DNA from: J084 sp964471405
Lineage (GTDB): Bacteria > Pseudomonadota > Alphaproteobacteria > Sphingomonadales > Rhodothalassiaceae
Direction of reading: 5' to 3'
Assembly: GCA_964471405.1 (NCBI GenBank)
Contig: CAYYGH010000005.1
Location: 1 to 64,000, forward strand
Length of the DNA: 64,000 bases
Shown: positions 53,110 to 64,000 of the stretch, piece after piece
Position numbering within the stretch: the stretch's first letter is position 1
How the letters are laid out: each line of letters opens with the position of its first letter
Notes under the pieces: model-generated
The model's database searches: none
What the model was told of the DNA's origin: nothing
The model's input: only the letters and a program-made list of their open reading frames with translations
Translations under genes and position numbers: made by a program

Positions 53110-53727
53110 ATGACGGACAGAAAAACGCAAGATACCGACGCAACGCCCCGGCCCGAAGAGGCCCGGCCGGAGGAGAACGGGGTCGAGAAGGAGGCTGAAG
53201 CCGAGCGCTCGCTCGAAGAGCTGCAGGCCGAGGTTGAGACTTTGCGTGACCATCTGCTGCGCGCGAAGGCTGAGGTTCAGAACGTTCTCAAGCGCAGCGA
53301 ACGGGAAAAGTCGGAGATTGCGCAGTATGCGATTGCGGGTTTCGCCCGCGATCTGCTCAGCGTCGCTGACAATCTGCGGCGGGCGCTCGAGGCCGTGCCG
53401 ACGGACGTGGCCGACAATCCGGCCCTCAAGGCGCTGGTCGAAGGCGTGGAGATGACGGAGCGCGAGCTGCTCTCGGTATTCGAACGCCACGGTGTGCGTC
53501 GCATTGCGCCCAAGCCCGGCGAGCGTTTTGACCATACCCATCAGCAGGCGGTAGCCGAAGTCGAGACCGACAAATACGAGCCCGGCACCATTGCCGAGGT
53601 CTATCAGGTCGGCTACGCGCTGGGCGAGCGCCTGCTGCGGCCGGCAATGGTCGCGGTGGCCAAGGCACACCGCTCGCAGAACGGCGCAGGCGCCGAAAGT
53701 CCGGGGCATGTTGACACGCAGGCCTGA
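53110..53727 (+). CDS. grpE: Nucleotide exchange factor GrpE
   Basis: A 205-aa co-chaperone. A long acidic N-terminus (residues 1-35) leads to a coiled coil (LQAEVETLRDHLLRAKAEVQNVLKR) and the C-terminal beta domain, with FDHTHQQAVAEVETDKYEPGTI and EVYQVGYALGERLLRPAMVAVAK. It promotes ADP release from DnaK. It lies between hrcA and dnaK; the 258 bp before dnaK (53728-53985) hold no promoter I can recognise. Confidence 0.95.
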   Translation: MTDRKTQDTDATPRPEEARPEENGVEKEAEAERSLEELQAEVETLRDHLLRAKAEVQNVLKRSEREKSEIAQYAIAGFARDLLSVADNLRRALEAVPTDVADNPALKALVEGVEMTERELLSVFERHGVRRIAPKPGERFDHTHQQAVAEVETDKYEPGTIAEVYQVGYALGERLLRPAMVAVAKAHRSQNGAGAESPGHVDTQA

Positions 53728-53985
53728 CCCCCTCTTGCAGGCCGCCGGCGCGGTGCCCATCTAGATGCGGAACCGCCATGCCACCGGACCGTCGCTGCGG
53801 GTGAGAACAATCTGCGGGAAAGACGCGTTCGCTCTGGTGAGAAGGCGCCCTGAAAAGGCAATCAGGAGGACCGCAGGCGGCATCACGGCCGGGATCACAT
53901 GATCGCAGGCACAAGGCCGGCAGGGCGGTCAAGGCAACGGTAGCAGAACACGACGGCAAGCATTTTGTTTGAGGAGGTATCGGAA

Positions 53986-55902
<1,917 letters not shown>

Positions 55903-55915
55903 CCCCAGGAAAGGG

Positions 55916-55953
55916 CGAAAGGGGCGTCGGCAGCAGATCCGACGCCCCTTTCG
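55916..55953 (+). terminator. Terminator after dnaK
   Basis: A perfect 15-bp inverted repeat (55916-55930 with 55939-55953) and an 8-base loop, followed by GCTTTCT. It lies 13 bases after the dnaK stop. Confidence 0.85.
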
Positions 55954-56108
55954 GCTTTCTGGACCGGCAGCATGCCGGAGGGCTCTGGAATTTCGGGGTC
56001 GGCAACACCATAGAAGAATGGGTTCGCAGAAACTGGCGGCAGGAGGACGGATTCCGCCGGGACCCGCCAGCGAAATGAAGTGCAAGGGACGGAGTCGTGG
56101 ACGGCGGC

Positions 56109-57263
56109 ATGCAAAGGGATTTCTACGAGGTCCTGGGAGTTCCGCGCGATGCGGATCCCGAAACGATCAAGAAAGCCTATCGCAAGCTTGCCCTCAAATA
56201 TCATCCGGATCGCAATCCCGATGATCCGGAGGCCGAGGCCCGTTTCAAGGAGATCAATGCCGCCTACGAGGTTCTCAAGGACGAGAAGAAGCGCGCGGCC
56301 TATGACGCCATGGGCCATGCCGCCTTCATGAACGGAGCCGGCGGCGGCCATGGCTTTGATGGCTTTGCCCATGGCTTCGATGCCGACAGCTTCTCCGAAA
56401 TCTTCGAGCAGTTCTTCGGCGAGATGATGGGGGGACGCCGCACCCGCGCCCATCGCCGCCGCGGCGCCGATCAGAAGGTGGAGGTGGAGCTCACATTGGC
56501 CGAAGCCTTCACCGGCGTGCGCAAGACGATCCGGCTGCGCAGCCTGGTCAGCTGCGAGTCCTGCGGCGGCTCCGGCGCCCGGGCCGGCTCGCGCCCGCAG
56601 GTCTGTCCCACCTGCCATGGTCACGGCCGCCTGCGCCATCGTCAGGGCTTCTTCATGCTCGAACAGACCTGCCCGCATTGCGGCGGTGCTGGTCAGGTGA
56701 TCGGTGACCCCTGCCCGGACTGCGCGGGCCGAGGGCTGAGCGAGAAGACACGCAGCCTGTCCGTCAACATTCCGGCCGGTGTCGATACGGGCACGCGCAT
56801 CCGGCTCGCCGGCGAAGGCAGTGCGGGGCTCAAGGGCGGCCCACCGGGCGATCTTTATCTGTTCGTCACCGTCAAGCCCCACCCCATCTTCGAGCGCGAT
56901 GGCGCCCATCTGTTCTGCCGCGTGCCCGTGCCGATGACCACGGCGATCCTGGGGGGCGAGGTCGAAATCCCCACGCTCGACGGCACGAAGACGCGTGTCA
57001 GGATCCCGGAAGGCACGCAGACGGGACGCCGATTCCGCCTGCGGGGCAAAGGCATGCCGGAACTGGAGACGGGTGCGCGCGGCGATCTCATCGTCGAAGT
57101 GCGGGTCGAAACCCCCGTCAATCTCACGCGCCGCCAGAAAGAACTCGTGCGCGAGCTTGCCGAGGAATTGGGCGAAGAAACGCATTCGCCCGAATCCACC
57201 GGATTTTTTGCCCGGGTAAAGGAATTCTTCCAGGATCTGGGATCTGACAAGAGCGTCCACTGA
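56109..57263 (+). CDS. dnaJ: Chaperone DnaJ (Hsp40)
   Basis: A 384-aa class A Hsp40. The J domain (residues 1-70) has HPD in KYHPDRNPDD; a Gly/Phe-rich linker follows (GGGHGFDGFAHGFD). There are four zinc-finger repeats, CESCGGSG, CPTCHGHG, CPHCGGAG and CPDCAGRG, and a C-terminal substrate domain. I chose ATG 56109 (MQRDFYEVLG); a GTG at 56097 is in frame. It is 206 bases downstream of dnaK, beyond a terminator hairpin, so it may have its own promoter. Confidence 0.96.
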   Translation: MQRDFYEVLGVPRDADPETIKKAYRKLALKYHPDRNPDDPEAEARFKEINAAYEVLKDEKKRAAYDAMGHAAFMNGAGGGHGFDGFAHGFDADSFSEIFEQFFGEMMGGRRTRAHRRRGADQKVEVELTLAEAFTGVRKTIRLRSLVSCESCGGSGARAGSRPQVCPTCHGHGRLRHRQGFFMLEQTCPHCGGAGQVIGDPCPDCAGRGLSEKTRSLSVNIPAGVDTGTRIRLAGEGSAGLKGGPPGDLYLFVTVKPHPIFERDGAHLFCRVPVPMTTAILGGEVEIPTLDGTKTRVRIPEGTQTGRRFRLRGKGMPELETGARGDLIVEVRVETPVNLTRRQKELVRELAEELGEETHSPESTGFFARVKEFFQDLGSDKSVH

Positions 57264-57478
57264 TCCCATGGCCGTCCGCCCTTCTCTGCCAGAATGCGGA
57301 GATGCCGGGACCGCACGTATCGCGTCAGAGCCCAAGGGGACCGGCAGATACCGTCGCAGAACATGGGATGCGATCTTGAGGCGGCGGGGTGACAAGCACC
57401 ATCCCCATCCCTTATGATGGGAAGAGGGCATAAGTTCAAAAGTTTATCTTTTTATACGTGCAGTTTGGAAGGCGAGTC

Positions 57479-58930
57479 GTGAGCAGAAATGGCGATGCGA
57501 TGACGAGTGGTGGACACCGTTCCGGACAGGCGGCCTGGCATCCCGGGCTTTGGCGTGAACGGCCGGCAAATCAGCTGCCGGAGTATCCGGATGAGGCCGC
57601 CCTTGCGCAGGTGGAAGAGGAGCTGCGCCGGCTTCCCCCGCTCGTCTTTGCGGGCGAGGTGCGGGCTCTTGAGGCTGATCTTGCGCGGGTGGCGCGGGGC
57701 GAGGCTTTTCTGCTCCAGGGCGGTGACTGTGCGGAAAGCTTTGCCGAATTCCGTCCCGAGAATCTGCGCGACACCTTCAAGGTTCTTCTGCAGATGGCGG
57801 TGGTGCTGACCTTTGCCGCCGCCTGTCCGGTGGTAAAGGTGGGCCGGCTTGCCGGTCAGTTTGCCAAGCCCCGCTCCAGCCCGACGGAAGAGCGCGATGG
57901 ACATGTCCTGCCCAGCTACCGCGGAGACATCATCAATGACATCCGCTTTGACGAAGCGGCGCGCAGACCCGATCCCCAGCGCATGCTGCGCGCCTATCAT
58001 CAGGCGGCGGTCACGCTGAATCTGTTGCGGGCATGGTCGGTGGGCGGATTTGCGGATCTGCATCAGGTCCATCGCTGGAGCCTGGACTTCATTGCCAATA
58101 CCCCGGCTGCCACCCGCTATCGGGATCTTGCGGACCGGATCGCCGAGGCGATCGATTTCATGCGCGCCTGCGGCGTGGGGGAGGCGGCCAATCGTGTTCT
58201 GCAGGGCACGAGCTTCTACACCAGCCACGAATGCCTGCTGCTGCCCTATGAGGAAGCGCTTACCCGTCAGGATCCCGAAACGGGCGAGTGGCTTGATGGC
58301 TCGGCGCACATGCTCTGGTGTGGGCACCGCACCCGCGATCCGCACGGCGCCCATGTGACATTTCTGTCCGGCATCGCCAATCCGGTGGCGGTCAAGCTGG
58401 GGCCGGGCATCGATGAGGACATGCTGTGCCGGCTCGTCTCCCGGCTCAATCCCGACAATCGCCCCGGGCGGCTCACGCTCATCTGCCGGTTCGGGGCGGA
58501 CCGGATCGCCGAGCATCTGCCGGCCCTCATCCGCCGGGTCACGCGCGAAGGTTTCGCCGTGATCTGGTCCTGCGATCCCATGCATGGCAATACCGTGCGC
58601 ACGGCCAGCGGTCTCAAGACGCGCGCTTTCGATACGATCATGCGCGAGGTGCGGCAGTTCTTCGCCATTCACCGGGCCGAGGGCACCCATGCCGGCGGCA
58701 TTCATCTGGAGCTGACGGGCCAGAATGTGACCGAATGCACCGGTGGAGCGGTGGCGATTACCGAAGAGGCGCTGGCCTCCCGCTATCACACCCATTGTGA
58801 TCCGCGGCTCAATGCGGCCCAGAGTCTGGAACTGGCCTTTCAGGTGGCCGAACTGATCAAGGCCGAACGGCAGCGGGCCAGGACGGAGGCCGCCCCTTCA
58901 TCGGACCATCAGGCCAGTGCAGCCTTCTGA
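57479..58930 (+). CDS. Class II 3-deoxy-7-phosphoheptulonate synthase (DAHP synthase)
   Basis: A 483-aa type II (plant-like) DAHP synthase that starts the shikimate pathway. The start is GTG 57479, six bases after GGAAGG (57467-57472); the ATG at 57500 has no ribosome site. Motifs include LLQGGDCAESFAEF, LPSYRGDIIN, WCGHRTRDPHGAHVTFLSG and WSCDPMHGNTV with GGIHLELTGQNVTECTGG, which hold the metal and substrate residues. An AT-rich promoter-like stretch lies at 57430-57460. It is separate from dnaJ by 215 bp. Confidence 0.94.
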   Translation: MSRNGDAMTSGGHRSGQAAWHPGLWRERPANQLPEYPDEAALAQVEEELRRLPPLVFAGEVRALEADLARVARGEAFLLQGGDCAESFAEFRPENLRDTFKVLLQMAVVLTFAAACPVVKVGRLAGQFAKPRSSPTEERDGHVLPSYRGDIINDIRFDEAARRPDPQRMLRAYHQAAVTLNLLRAWSVGGFADLHQVHRWSLDFIANTPAATRYRDLADRIAEAIDFMRACGVGEAANRVLQGTSFYTSHECLLLPYEEALTRQDPETGEWLDGSAHMLWCGHRTRDPHGAHVTFLSGIANPVAVKLGPGIDEDMLCRLVSRLNPDNRPGRLTLICRFGADRIAEHLPALIRRVTREGFAVIWSCDPMHGNTVRTASGLKTRAFDTIMREVRQFFAIHRAEGTHAGGIHLELTGQNVTECTGGAVAITEEALASRYHTHCDPRLNAAQSLELAFQVAELIKAERQRARTEAAPSSDHQASAAF

Positions 58931-59004
58931 AGGAGGTCTCTTCCGACCGCGCTGAGAAAGCAGCGGCGGCTCCAGAAGCGGGGCGGGGCAGCCTTCTGTC
59001 GCAA

Positions 59005-60162
59005 CTAGTGCCGGCGCCCCCGCCACAGAACCGGCCCCAGACGCAGCAGATAGAGCAGATAGGCGAGCGCCCAGGCCGTCGCGCTCATGTGGATGAGCCC
59101 GGCCGTCCAGCCCGGCGCCAGTCCGGCGGACAGGCGCAGCAGCGCGGCAATGGCCACCAGCGCGAACATCGCCACCATCCAGCCATCGGCCACCAGGGGC
59201 TGCCCGCTGTGTCCAAGCGCCGCCCTTGTCATGACGGCCAGCGTCATCGTGCCAATGGCACCCACCGTCCAGGCATGAAGGGCCTGAGGTGCCTCAGCAG
59301 GAGCCAACACCAGTGCCGCTCCCATGAGCAGGAAACCCGCTGCATACCAGGCATATCCCAGATGCAGCACGAACAACAGGGGTTCACCCCGGGCGGCACC
59401 GCCCTGCCAGCGGCTCATCCGCAACAGATGCAGGCCACCGAGAAAGACGAGCGGCCAGCCGGTCCATACATCCTGCGGCCGGGCCACCCACAGCCCCAGT
59501 GCGAGGGTGGTGGCAAGCAGAATCAACATGTCCTGACGATTGGGAGTGATCACCTGCCCTGCGCGGGCATCTCCCTGAACGGCCAGCCAATTGCGCGTAA
59601 AAGCCGGTGTGATCCGCCCGCCGATCAGACCAATGAGCAGCAGCATGACCGCCAGCCCCAGCCGCCAGCCGATGTCGTCGCGAATGAGACCATGGGCAAG
59701 CAGCCGGAAGAAGATGTCTCCCGCATCGGCCAGCGCCAGCACCAGAATGGCCGCCACCACCGGGAGGTTGCGGTTGCCGCTTGCAAGAATGCGCCGCCCG
59801 GCCCAGACTGCAAGCAGAAGGTAGAACAGGGGATCCACCACGGCCGCCACATACGCCCCCGTCCCCCGCCAACCGGCGAGATGCAGGCCGGCCGCCATCA
59901 CCCGGGCCGCAAGCCATATGGTTCCCAGGCCCACCAGCGTTACGGCGCCCGGTGGCGGAGTCCGGGTCCAGTTCGGCACGGCCGTCAGGACGAAGCCGGC
60001 CAAAGTTGCCGCCAGAAAGCCAAAGATCATTTCATGACGATGCCAGCCGAGCGGATCGGCCCCATTGCCCAGCAGGTCCGGCCAAAGACCGGTATACAGG
60101 CCCGCCCATAACAGCACCACGGCTATCGCATGACATGCCGCCAGAGGAAAGAAGAGCCGCAT
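59005..60162 (-). CDS. nnrS: NnrS-family heme-copper membrane protein
   Basis: A 385-aa integral membrane protein with about twelve helices. The family signature HEMIFGFLAATLAGFVLTAVPNWTR is near the N-terminus and LIGGRITPAFTRNWL in the middle. NnrS proteins are linked to nitric-oxide stress and are reported to bind heme and copper. No denitrification gene or NnrR-type site is seen nearby. ATG 60162 is preceded directly by GGGGAAGG; a GTG at 60165 is also in frame. Confidence 0.9.
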   Translation of the reverse strand: MRLFFPLAACHAIAVVLLWAGLYTGLWPDLLGNGADPLGWHRHEMIFGFLAATLAGFVLTAVPNWTRTPPPGAVTLVGLGTIWLAARVMAAGLHLAGWRGTGAYVAAVVDPLFYLLLAVWAGRRILASGNRNLPVVAAILVLALADAGDIFFRLLAHGLIRDDIGWRLGLAVMLLLIGLIGGRITPAFTRNWLAVQGDARAGQVITPNRQDMLILLATTLALGLWVARPQDVWTGWPLVFLGGLHLLRMSRWQGGAARGEPLLFVLHLGYAWYAAGFLLMGAALVLAPAEAPQALHAWTVGAIGTMTLAVMTRAALGHSGQPLVADGWMVAMFALVAIAALLRLSAGLAPGWTAGLIHMSATAWALAYLLYLLRLGPVLWRGRRH

Positions 60163-60165
60163 CAC

Positions 60166-60756
60166 CTTCCCCGCATCTTGCCGATCCGGCCTGCAGGAAG
60201 GCAGTCTGCGTGCAGCGGCTTGCCGTCGTCAAGCACAAGCAGCGACAGCCGATGCCGCCTCTCTTCTCGCGCCCCGGCCGTCTTCTTCTCCTCCCCGCTC
60301 CCTCCCTTGAGGCTCCCTGGTTCTCCTCTCTCTTTCCCCTCTTTCCCCCTGCGCCCTCGTCTTGCTCCTCTCTCCTGCCGATCCCTCCTTGGTCGTCACC
60401 CGCCGAGGGGGTGTTCAACGGTCGGGAGGTCTCATCTGCCAGATGAATTCGCCGGTGGAACCGGCAATGACGCAAGGGAAGAACATCACCTGCCATTGCG
60501 CATCCTCAATCGTCATTCGCCGACAGATACGGCGAATCCAATGGAAGGCTGAGAAAGCGCCCGGCATCTGGAATGTTCCAGCTGCCCGCCGGATTCGCCG
60601 CCTCCCTGTGCGCATGAGGAGGGGGCGGGGCCGTCCGCCGAGGGCAGCATCTCCGGCCACGCCCGGCAATCGCCCCTCTGCCACCGGTGGCGCCGATCAG
60701 CGATGTCTTTTCCCATCTCGCCCAGAGCCGATCGCAACAGAGGAGCGAAGCGTGTC
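60166..60756. other. 590-bp gap, hairpin-rich, no convincing gene
   Basis: The 60280-60400 part is almost only C and T on the plus strand. The 60430-60680 part has several short inverted repeats, one described separately. A minus-strand frame from about 60513 down to 60415 encodes 33 residues (MTIEDAQWQVMFFPC and on), but it has no ribosome site. I assign nothing with certainty. Confidence 0.4.
60515..60537. repeat. 8-bp perfect palindrome, ATTCGCCG-N7-CGGCGAAT
   Basis: A perfect inverted repeat (60515-60522 and 60530-60537) with a 7-base spacer. Neighbouring small repeats are CATCTG-C-CAGATG (60435-60447) and GCCGGT-GGA-ACCGGC (near 60455). They might be operators or a structured RNA. Confidence 0.6.
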
Positions 60757-61641
60757 TCAATCACCTCCTGCAGCCGCATCGAGGCGGGCGAGGAAGGCAT
60801 CGATGGCGGTCACCGCCTCCGGTTCGTCGAGAAGCGGGGGATGACCACGGCGGGGCACGGTGACGGCGGTGCAGTCCGGATGCCGACGGCACATTTCCTC
60901 CACCGTCGCAGCCGAAAGGATGTCTGACCATTCCCCGCGCAACACAAGAAGCGGGATATCGGCGAGGCCGGCAAAAGCGGCCCACAGATCGGGCACGGCC
61001 GTCTCCTTCGCCTCGGTGAAGTTGCGGCGGATCGCCGGATCATAGGCGAACCGCCAGCGCCCCTCGGCGTCCTGCATCAGCAGCCGGCGCGCATAGCGTT
61101 CCCAGGCCGCATCGTCGAGATCCGGATAGAACGGCTCGTTGATCGTCCGGATCGCCGCCACCGCCTCGGCAAGATCCGCGAACGGCTCCTCACGCGCGCC
61201 GACATAGCCGGAGATGCGCCTGATGCCGGCCTCTTCCACCTTCGGCCCGATGTCGTTCAGGATGATGCCGGCGATGAGCTGCGGCCGGGCGGCGCCCATC
61301 ATCATGCTCATGATCCCGCCCATCGAGGTGCCGAGCAGCACGACGCGATCCAGCCCCTCATGCGCGAGCAGCTTGAAGGCATCCGCCACATAGGTGCCGG
61401 GGTGATAGCGCCGCCAGTCCGGGTCCCAATCGGATTGACCGCGCCCGCGCACGTCCATCGCCAGCACCCGGCGGCTTGCGGCCAGATGCGGGGCGATCGG
61501 TTCGAAATCCGCGCTGTTGCGGGTCAGCCCGTGCAGGCACAGCACCGGCAGCCCGCCGCCCGTCTCCGGCCCCGGATAGTCGCGATAGAAGATCTCGATT
61601 CCCGGCTCGACCGCAAGCCTTCGTCCCTGCCAGTCCGCCAT
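60757..61641 (-). CDS. Alpha/beta hydrolase, esterase/epoxide-hydrolase-like
   Basis: A 294-aa alpha/beta hydrolase. CLHGLTRNS gives the oxyanion strand, LLGTSMGGIM is the nucleophile elbow, LRGEWSDILS holds the acid Asp, and PRRGHPPLL the base His. DVRGRGQSDWDPDW is the usual strand 4 loop. It is cytoplasmic, with no signal peptide. The substrate is unknown. It lies 115 bases from the TonB receptor gene on the same strand, with a hairpin between. Confidence 0.85.
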   Translation of the reverse strand: MADWQGRRLAVEPGIEIFYRDYPGPETGGGLPVLCLHGLTRNSADFEPIAPHLAASRRVLAMDVRGRGQSDWDPDWRRYHPGTYVADAFKLLAHEGLDRVVLLGTSMGGIMSMMMGAARPQLIAGIILNDIGPKVEEAGIRRISGYVGAREEPFADLAEAVAAIRTINEPFYPDLDDAAWERYARRLLMQDAEGRWRFAYDPAIRRNFTEAKETAVPDLWAAFAGLADIPLLVLRGEWSDILSAATVEEMCRRHPDCTAVTVPRRGHPPLLDEPEAVTAIDAFLARLDAAAGGD

Positions 61642-61705
61642 CTGCGCCTCCCTTCCCTCTTTTCGTACACGCGCAGAACCTGCCTCCTTGCGCCGAGGAC
61701 GGACA

Positions 61706-61733
61706 AGGGGGAGCGGTCGCCGCCGCTCCCCCT
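61706..61733 (-). terminator. Hairpin terminator after the TonB receptor gene
   Basis: A perfect 11-bp stem (61706-61716 with 61723-61733) and a 6-base loop, 24 bases beyond the receptor stop on the minus strand. Only two T residues follow, so the terminator is probably weak. Confidence 0.6.
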
Positions 61734-61756
61734 CCCGTTTCGATCCCCCACTCGCC

Positions 61757-64000
61757 TCAGAACCGCAGCTTCACCGTGCCGGAGACGGTGCGCGGATTGC
61801 CGTAGAAGGCGGTGGCGATGCCTTCAAGGCCCAGGGTCGGCGCGCCGGTTGCATCGTCGATGAAGTCCCAGCCCGCGATGATGTAGCGCTTGTCGGTGAG
61901 GTTGCGGCCATGCACCCCGAGCTCCCAGCGTCCGTCATCGGACGTCCACACCAGCGAGATGTCCACAAGCGCGTATTCAGGCTGGTCGAGGAAGGCGCTG
62001 TCGGTTTCGAACTGGTGGGTGAGGCTGCGGTAGGCGACGCGGGGCAGGAACTGCAGCCGCCCCCGGGTTCCCAGGACCGTGAGCGGCGCCGCCGCCACCA
62101 GCCCGACACTCGCCGTCCAGCGCGGCGTGTTCTGGAAGCGGGCGACATCCGAGATGTCCTGACCGAAGGCGTTGATGAACTGCTTGTAGTCGGCATCGAT
62201 GTAGCCCACCGACCAGTTGAGCCGGATCTCGCCGCCCGGTGCAAAGGCATCAGGCAACAGCAGCGCATCCGCCTCCCACTCGATGCCGCGGATGCGCGCC
62301 CGCGCGGCATTGGTGGTCACCCCGATGAAGGTGTCGTTGGTGCCGTCGCCATCGGTGTCGACGCCGACCGAGCCCGGGATCTGGACGTCCTTGTAGGGGC
62401 TCCAGAAGGCGGCGAGGCTGTGCCGGAAGCGCCCGTTGGCGAACCGGCCCTTGTGGCCGACCTCGTAGCTGATGATCCGCTCCGGCTTGAACAGCAGGAA
62501 CTGGAAAACGTCCTCGGGATCGGCAGGGCCGGCGATGCCGTCTCCATCAAGATCCGGCGCCGCGGCCGCCGATCCGCGGGGGTCGAAGCCGCCGCCCTTG
62601 AAGCCCTGGCTGACGCTCACATAGAAATTGTGGTCATCATTGGGATGCCAGGAGATCGATCCACGCGAGGTGTATTTCTCGAAGGTCTTCGCCCCCGTGA
62701 AATCGGTGGCCGTGAGGATCGGCGAACGCTCCGGCCCGCCGAAGAAGGGCGAGAACCCGCCAAGGAAGGTCTGGCGCAGGATCCGGGCCTTGCGTCGATC
62801 GCTGGTAAAGCGGCCGCCGTAGGAGATGTCGATCTCGGGGGTCAGCGCATAGGTGGCATCGAAGAAGAGCGCCCATGTGTCCGTCTTGACCCGCCCCAGC
62901 GTAAACGCGTTCAGGCCCGGCAGACCGATGAGGCCGCCCAGCTCCTCCAGCAGCACGTCGAAAACATTGAAGGCACTGGCGTTCATGTAGAAGAAGCCGG
63001 CCACCCCCGACCACTTGCCGGTATTGAAGAGCAGCTGCAGCTCCTCGGTGACCTGATGGTCCTTGTAGGTCACCGGCACGTCCACATCGACGACCGGCAG
63101 GCTGTCGAAGTCGAGCGGCTGATCGGAGCGGTTGTCGCGATAAGCCAGGATGTTCTTCAGCGTGAACCGCTCGTCGATGGTCCACTCGACAAGACCCGAG
63201 ATGCCGCGGTTGACGGTATTGGCCTGCGGCGTATTGAGCCCGGCCCGGGTGTCGAAGACGTTGTTCAGCACAGGCGCGCCCGAGAACAGGCCCGGGATCA
63301 GCCGGTGGCCCTGGCGCGGGTCGGAATTGTCATCCGTCCAGTCGCCGGCAATGCGCACGAAGAGGTCGGGATCCGGCGTCCATTCGAAGCTCAGCCGGCC
63401 GCCCAGGATGTCCTTGTCATAGTTCTCCAGCCCCACGAGATTGAGGTTGCGGCCGAAGCCGTTGCGGGTAAACCGCGCCACGGCGCCGCCCATGCGGAAG
63501 GTATCGGTGAGCGGCAGGGTGAAGGTGCCGACGGCATCGAACTGCCGGTAGCTGCCGCCGGTCAGCCGGATCTCGGCCGAAGGCTCGTCGCCCAGCCGGC
63601 GCGTGACGTATTTGACCGCACCGCCGATCGTGTTGCGGCCGTAGAGCGTGCCCTGGGGGCCGCGCAGCACCTCGATGCGCTCGACATCATAGAGATCGAG
63701 CACGGCACCCTGCGGACGGTTGAGGTAGACGTCGTCGATGTAGATGCCCACACCCTGCTCGAAGCCGGCCACCGGGTCCTGCTGGCCGACACCGCGGATG
63801 AAGGCGGTCAGCGTCGTGTTCGTGCCGCGCGAGACCTCGATGGTCACATTCGGCACGAAGAGATTGATATCCGTGATATCGACGGCACCCAGATCCTCCA
63901 GCTGCTGACCGGAAAATGCGCTCACCGAGATGGGCACCGACAAGAGCGACTCTTCACGCCGCCGGGCGGTCACCACGATTTCCTCGATAGCGAATTCCGG
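61757..64000 (-). CDS. TonB-dependent receptor, 5' end outside the window
   Basis: At least 747 residues of an outer-membrane receptor. The visible N-terminal part has a TonB-box-like EEIVVTARRREES, then the plug domain (VPISVSAFSGQQLEDLGAVDI, IYIDDVYLNRPQGAVLDLYD, ERIEVLRGPQGTLYGRNTIGG) and a 22-strand barrel ending at GTVKLRF, with a C-terminal Phe as expected of outer-membrane proteins. The signal peptide is beyond position 64000. The ligand (siderophore, cobalamin, sugar or other) cannot be told. Such receptors are common in sphingomonad-like and marine alphaproteobacteria. Confidence 0.9.
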   Translation of the reverse strand, partial: PEFAIEEIVVTARRREESLLSVPISVSAFSGQQLEDLGAVDITDINLFVPNVTIEVSRGTNTTLTAFIRGVGQQDPVAGFEQGVGIYIDDVYLNRPQGAVLDLYDVERIEVLRGPQGTLYGRNTIGGAVKYVTRRLGDEPSAEIRLTGGSYRQFDAVGTFTLPLTDTFRMGGAVARFTRNGFGRNLNLVGLENYDKDILGGRLSFEWTPDPDLFVRIAGDWTDDNSDPRQGHRLIPGLFSGAPVLNNVFDTRAGLNTPQANTVNRGISGLVEWTIDERFTLKNILAYRDNRSDQPLDFDSLPVVDVDVPVTYKDHQVTEELQLLFNTGKWSGVAGFFYMNASAFNVFDVLLEELGGLIGLPGLNAFTLGRVKTDTWALFFDATYALTPEIDISYGGRFTSDRRKARILRQTFLGGFSPFFGGPERSPILTATDFTGAKTFEKYTSRGSISWHPNDDHNFYVSVSQGFKGGGFDPRGSAAAAPDLDGDGIAGPADPEDVFQFLLFKPERIISYEVGHKGRFANGRFRHSLAAFWSPYKDVQIPGSVGVDTDGDGTNDTFIGVTTNAARARIRGIEWEADALLLPDAFAPGGEIRLNWSVGYIDADYKQFINAFGQDISDVARFQNTPRWTASVGLVAAAPLTVLGTRGRLQFLPRVAYRSLTHQFETDSAFLDQPEYALVDISLVWTSDDGRWELGVHGRNLTDKRYIIAGWDFIDDATGAPTLGLEGIATAFYGNPRTVSGTVKLRF

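Noticed and set aside
60415..60684. 89-aa minus-strand frame in the gap after nnrS
   Set aside because: It has no ribosome site and its first part is Arg/Pro low complexity. The last 33 residues look protein-like, but I cannot support them.

Overview
The window is a GC-rich alphaproteobacterial chromosome segment. The evidence is the hemW-rdgB-rph block divergent from hrcA-grpE-dnaK-dnaJ, the ClpS-ClpA pair, a MipZ division-site ATPase, a class II DAHP synthase, a leucine catabolic carboxylase cluster and a large TonB-dependent receptor. Most of the segment is core metabolism and proteostasis. I cannot assign a genus. I saw no rRNA, tRNA, CRISPR array or transposase.

Positions 1-4500 are an accessory stretch of lower GC: a secreted ClpP/crotonase-like protein, an alpha/beta hydrolase, and then two secreted unknowns (a 329-aa helical-repeat protein and an 81-aa protein with a lysine- and cysteine-rich tail). 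The last two lie between exact 70-bp copies of the hydrolase 3' end. A lipoprotein follows. Positions 4571-11888 form a probable sulfide-response module: an ArsR-family regulator with the two cysteines of SqrR/BigR, transcribed divergently from sulfide:quinone oxidoreductase, a periplasmic CxC protein, an RND permease and its membrane-fusion adaptor. The intergenic region has two face-to-face sigma70-like promoters, and an ATTC-N8-GAAT operator overlaps one of them.

Positions 12139-17944 hold a minus-strand leucine-degradation cluster (both MCC subunits and an enoyl-CoA hydratase) followed by threonine deaminase. Positions 18213-20097 carry a membrane protein, acylphosphatase and an unknown anchored protein. 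Positions 20275-27389 form a distinctive locus: two related TPR-type sensor histidine kinases flank a secreted lipase-like hydrolase and a secreted companion protein, with no response regulator nearby. Next come a Nudix hydrolase, a Tat-exported GlpQ-like phosphodiesterase coupled by a 4-base ATGA overlap to a 30-aa membrane microprotein, a radical SAM protein, thrC, thrB, leuC and leuD.

Positions 36507-45943 hold clpS-clpA, a phosphohexomutase, a J-domain membrane protein, a VWA-like protein and mipZ on the minus strand, then a glucosaminidase and a class V aminotransferase on the plus strand. Positions 46030-58930 hold an M16 peptidase, a small oxidase-subunit-IV-like protein, hemW-rdgB-rph, the hrcA-grpE-dnaK-dnaJ heat-shock genes and DAHP synthase. 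The window ends with NnrS, a hairpin-rich 590-bp gap, an alpha/beta hydrolase and a TonB-dependent receptor cut off by the window edge.

The best candidates for something undescribed are the SqrR-SQR-RND module with its CxC protein, the repeat-flanked secreted pair, and the two-kinase lipase locus.
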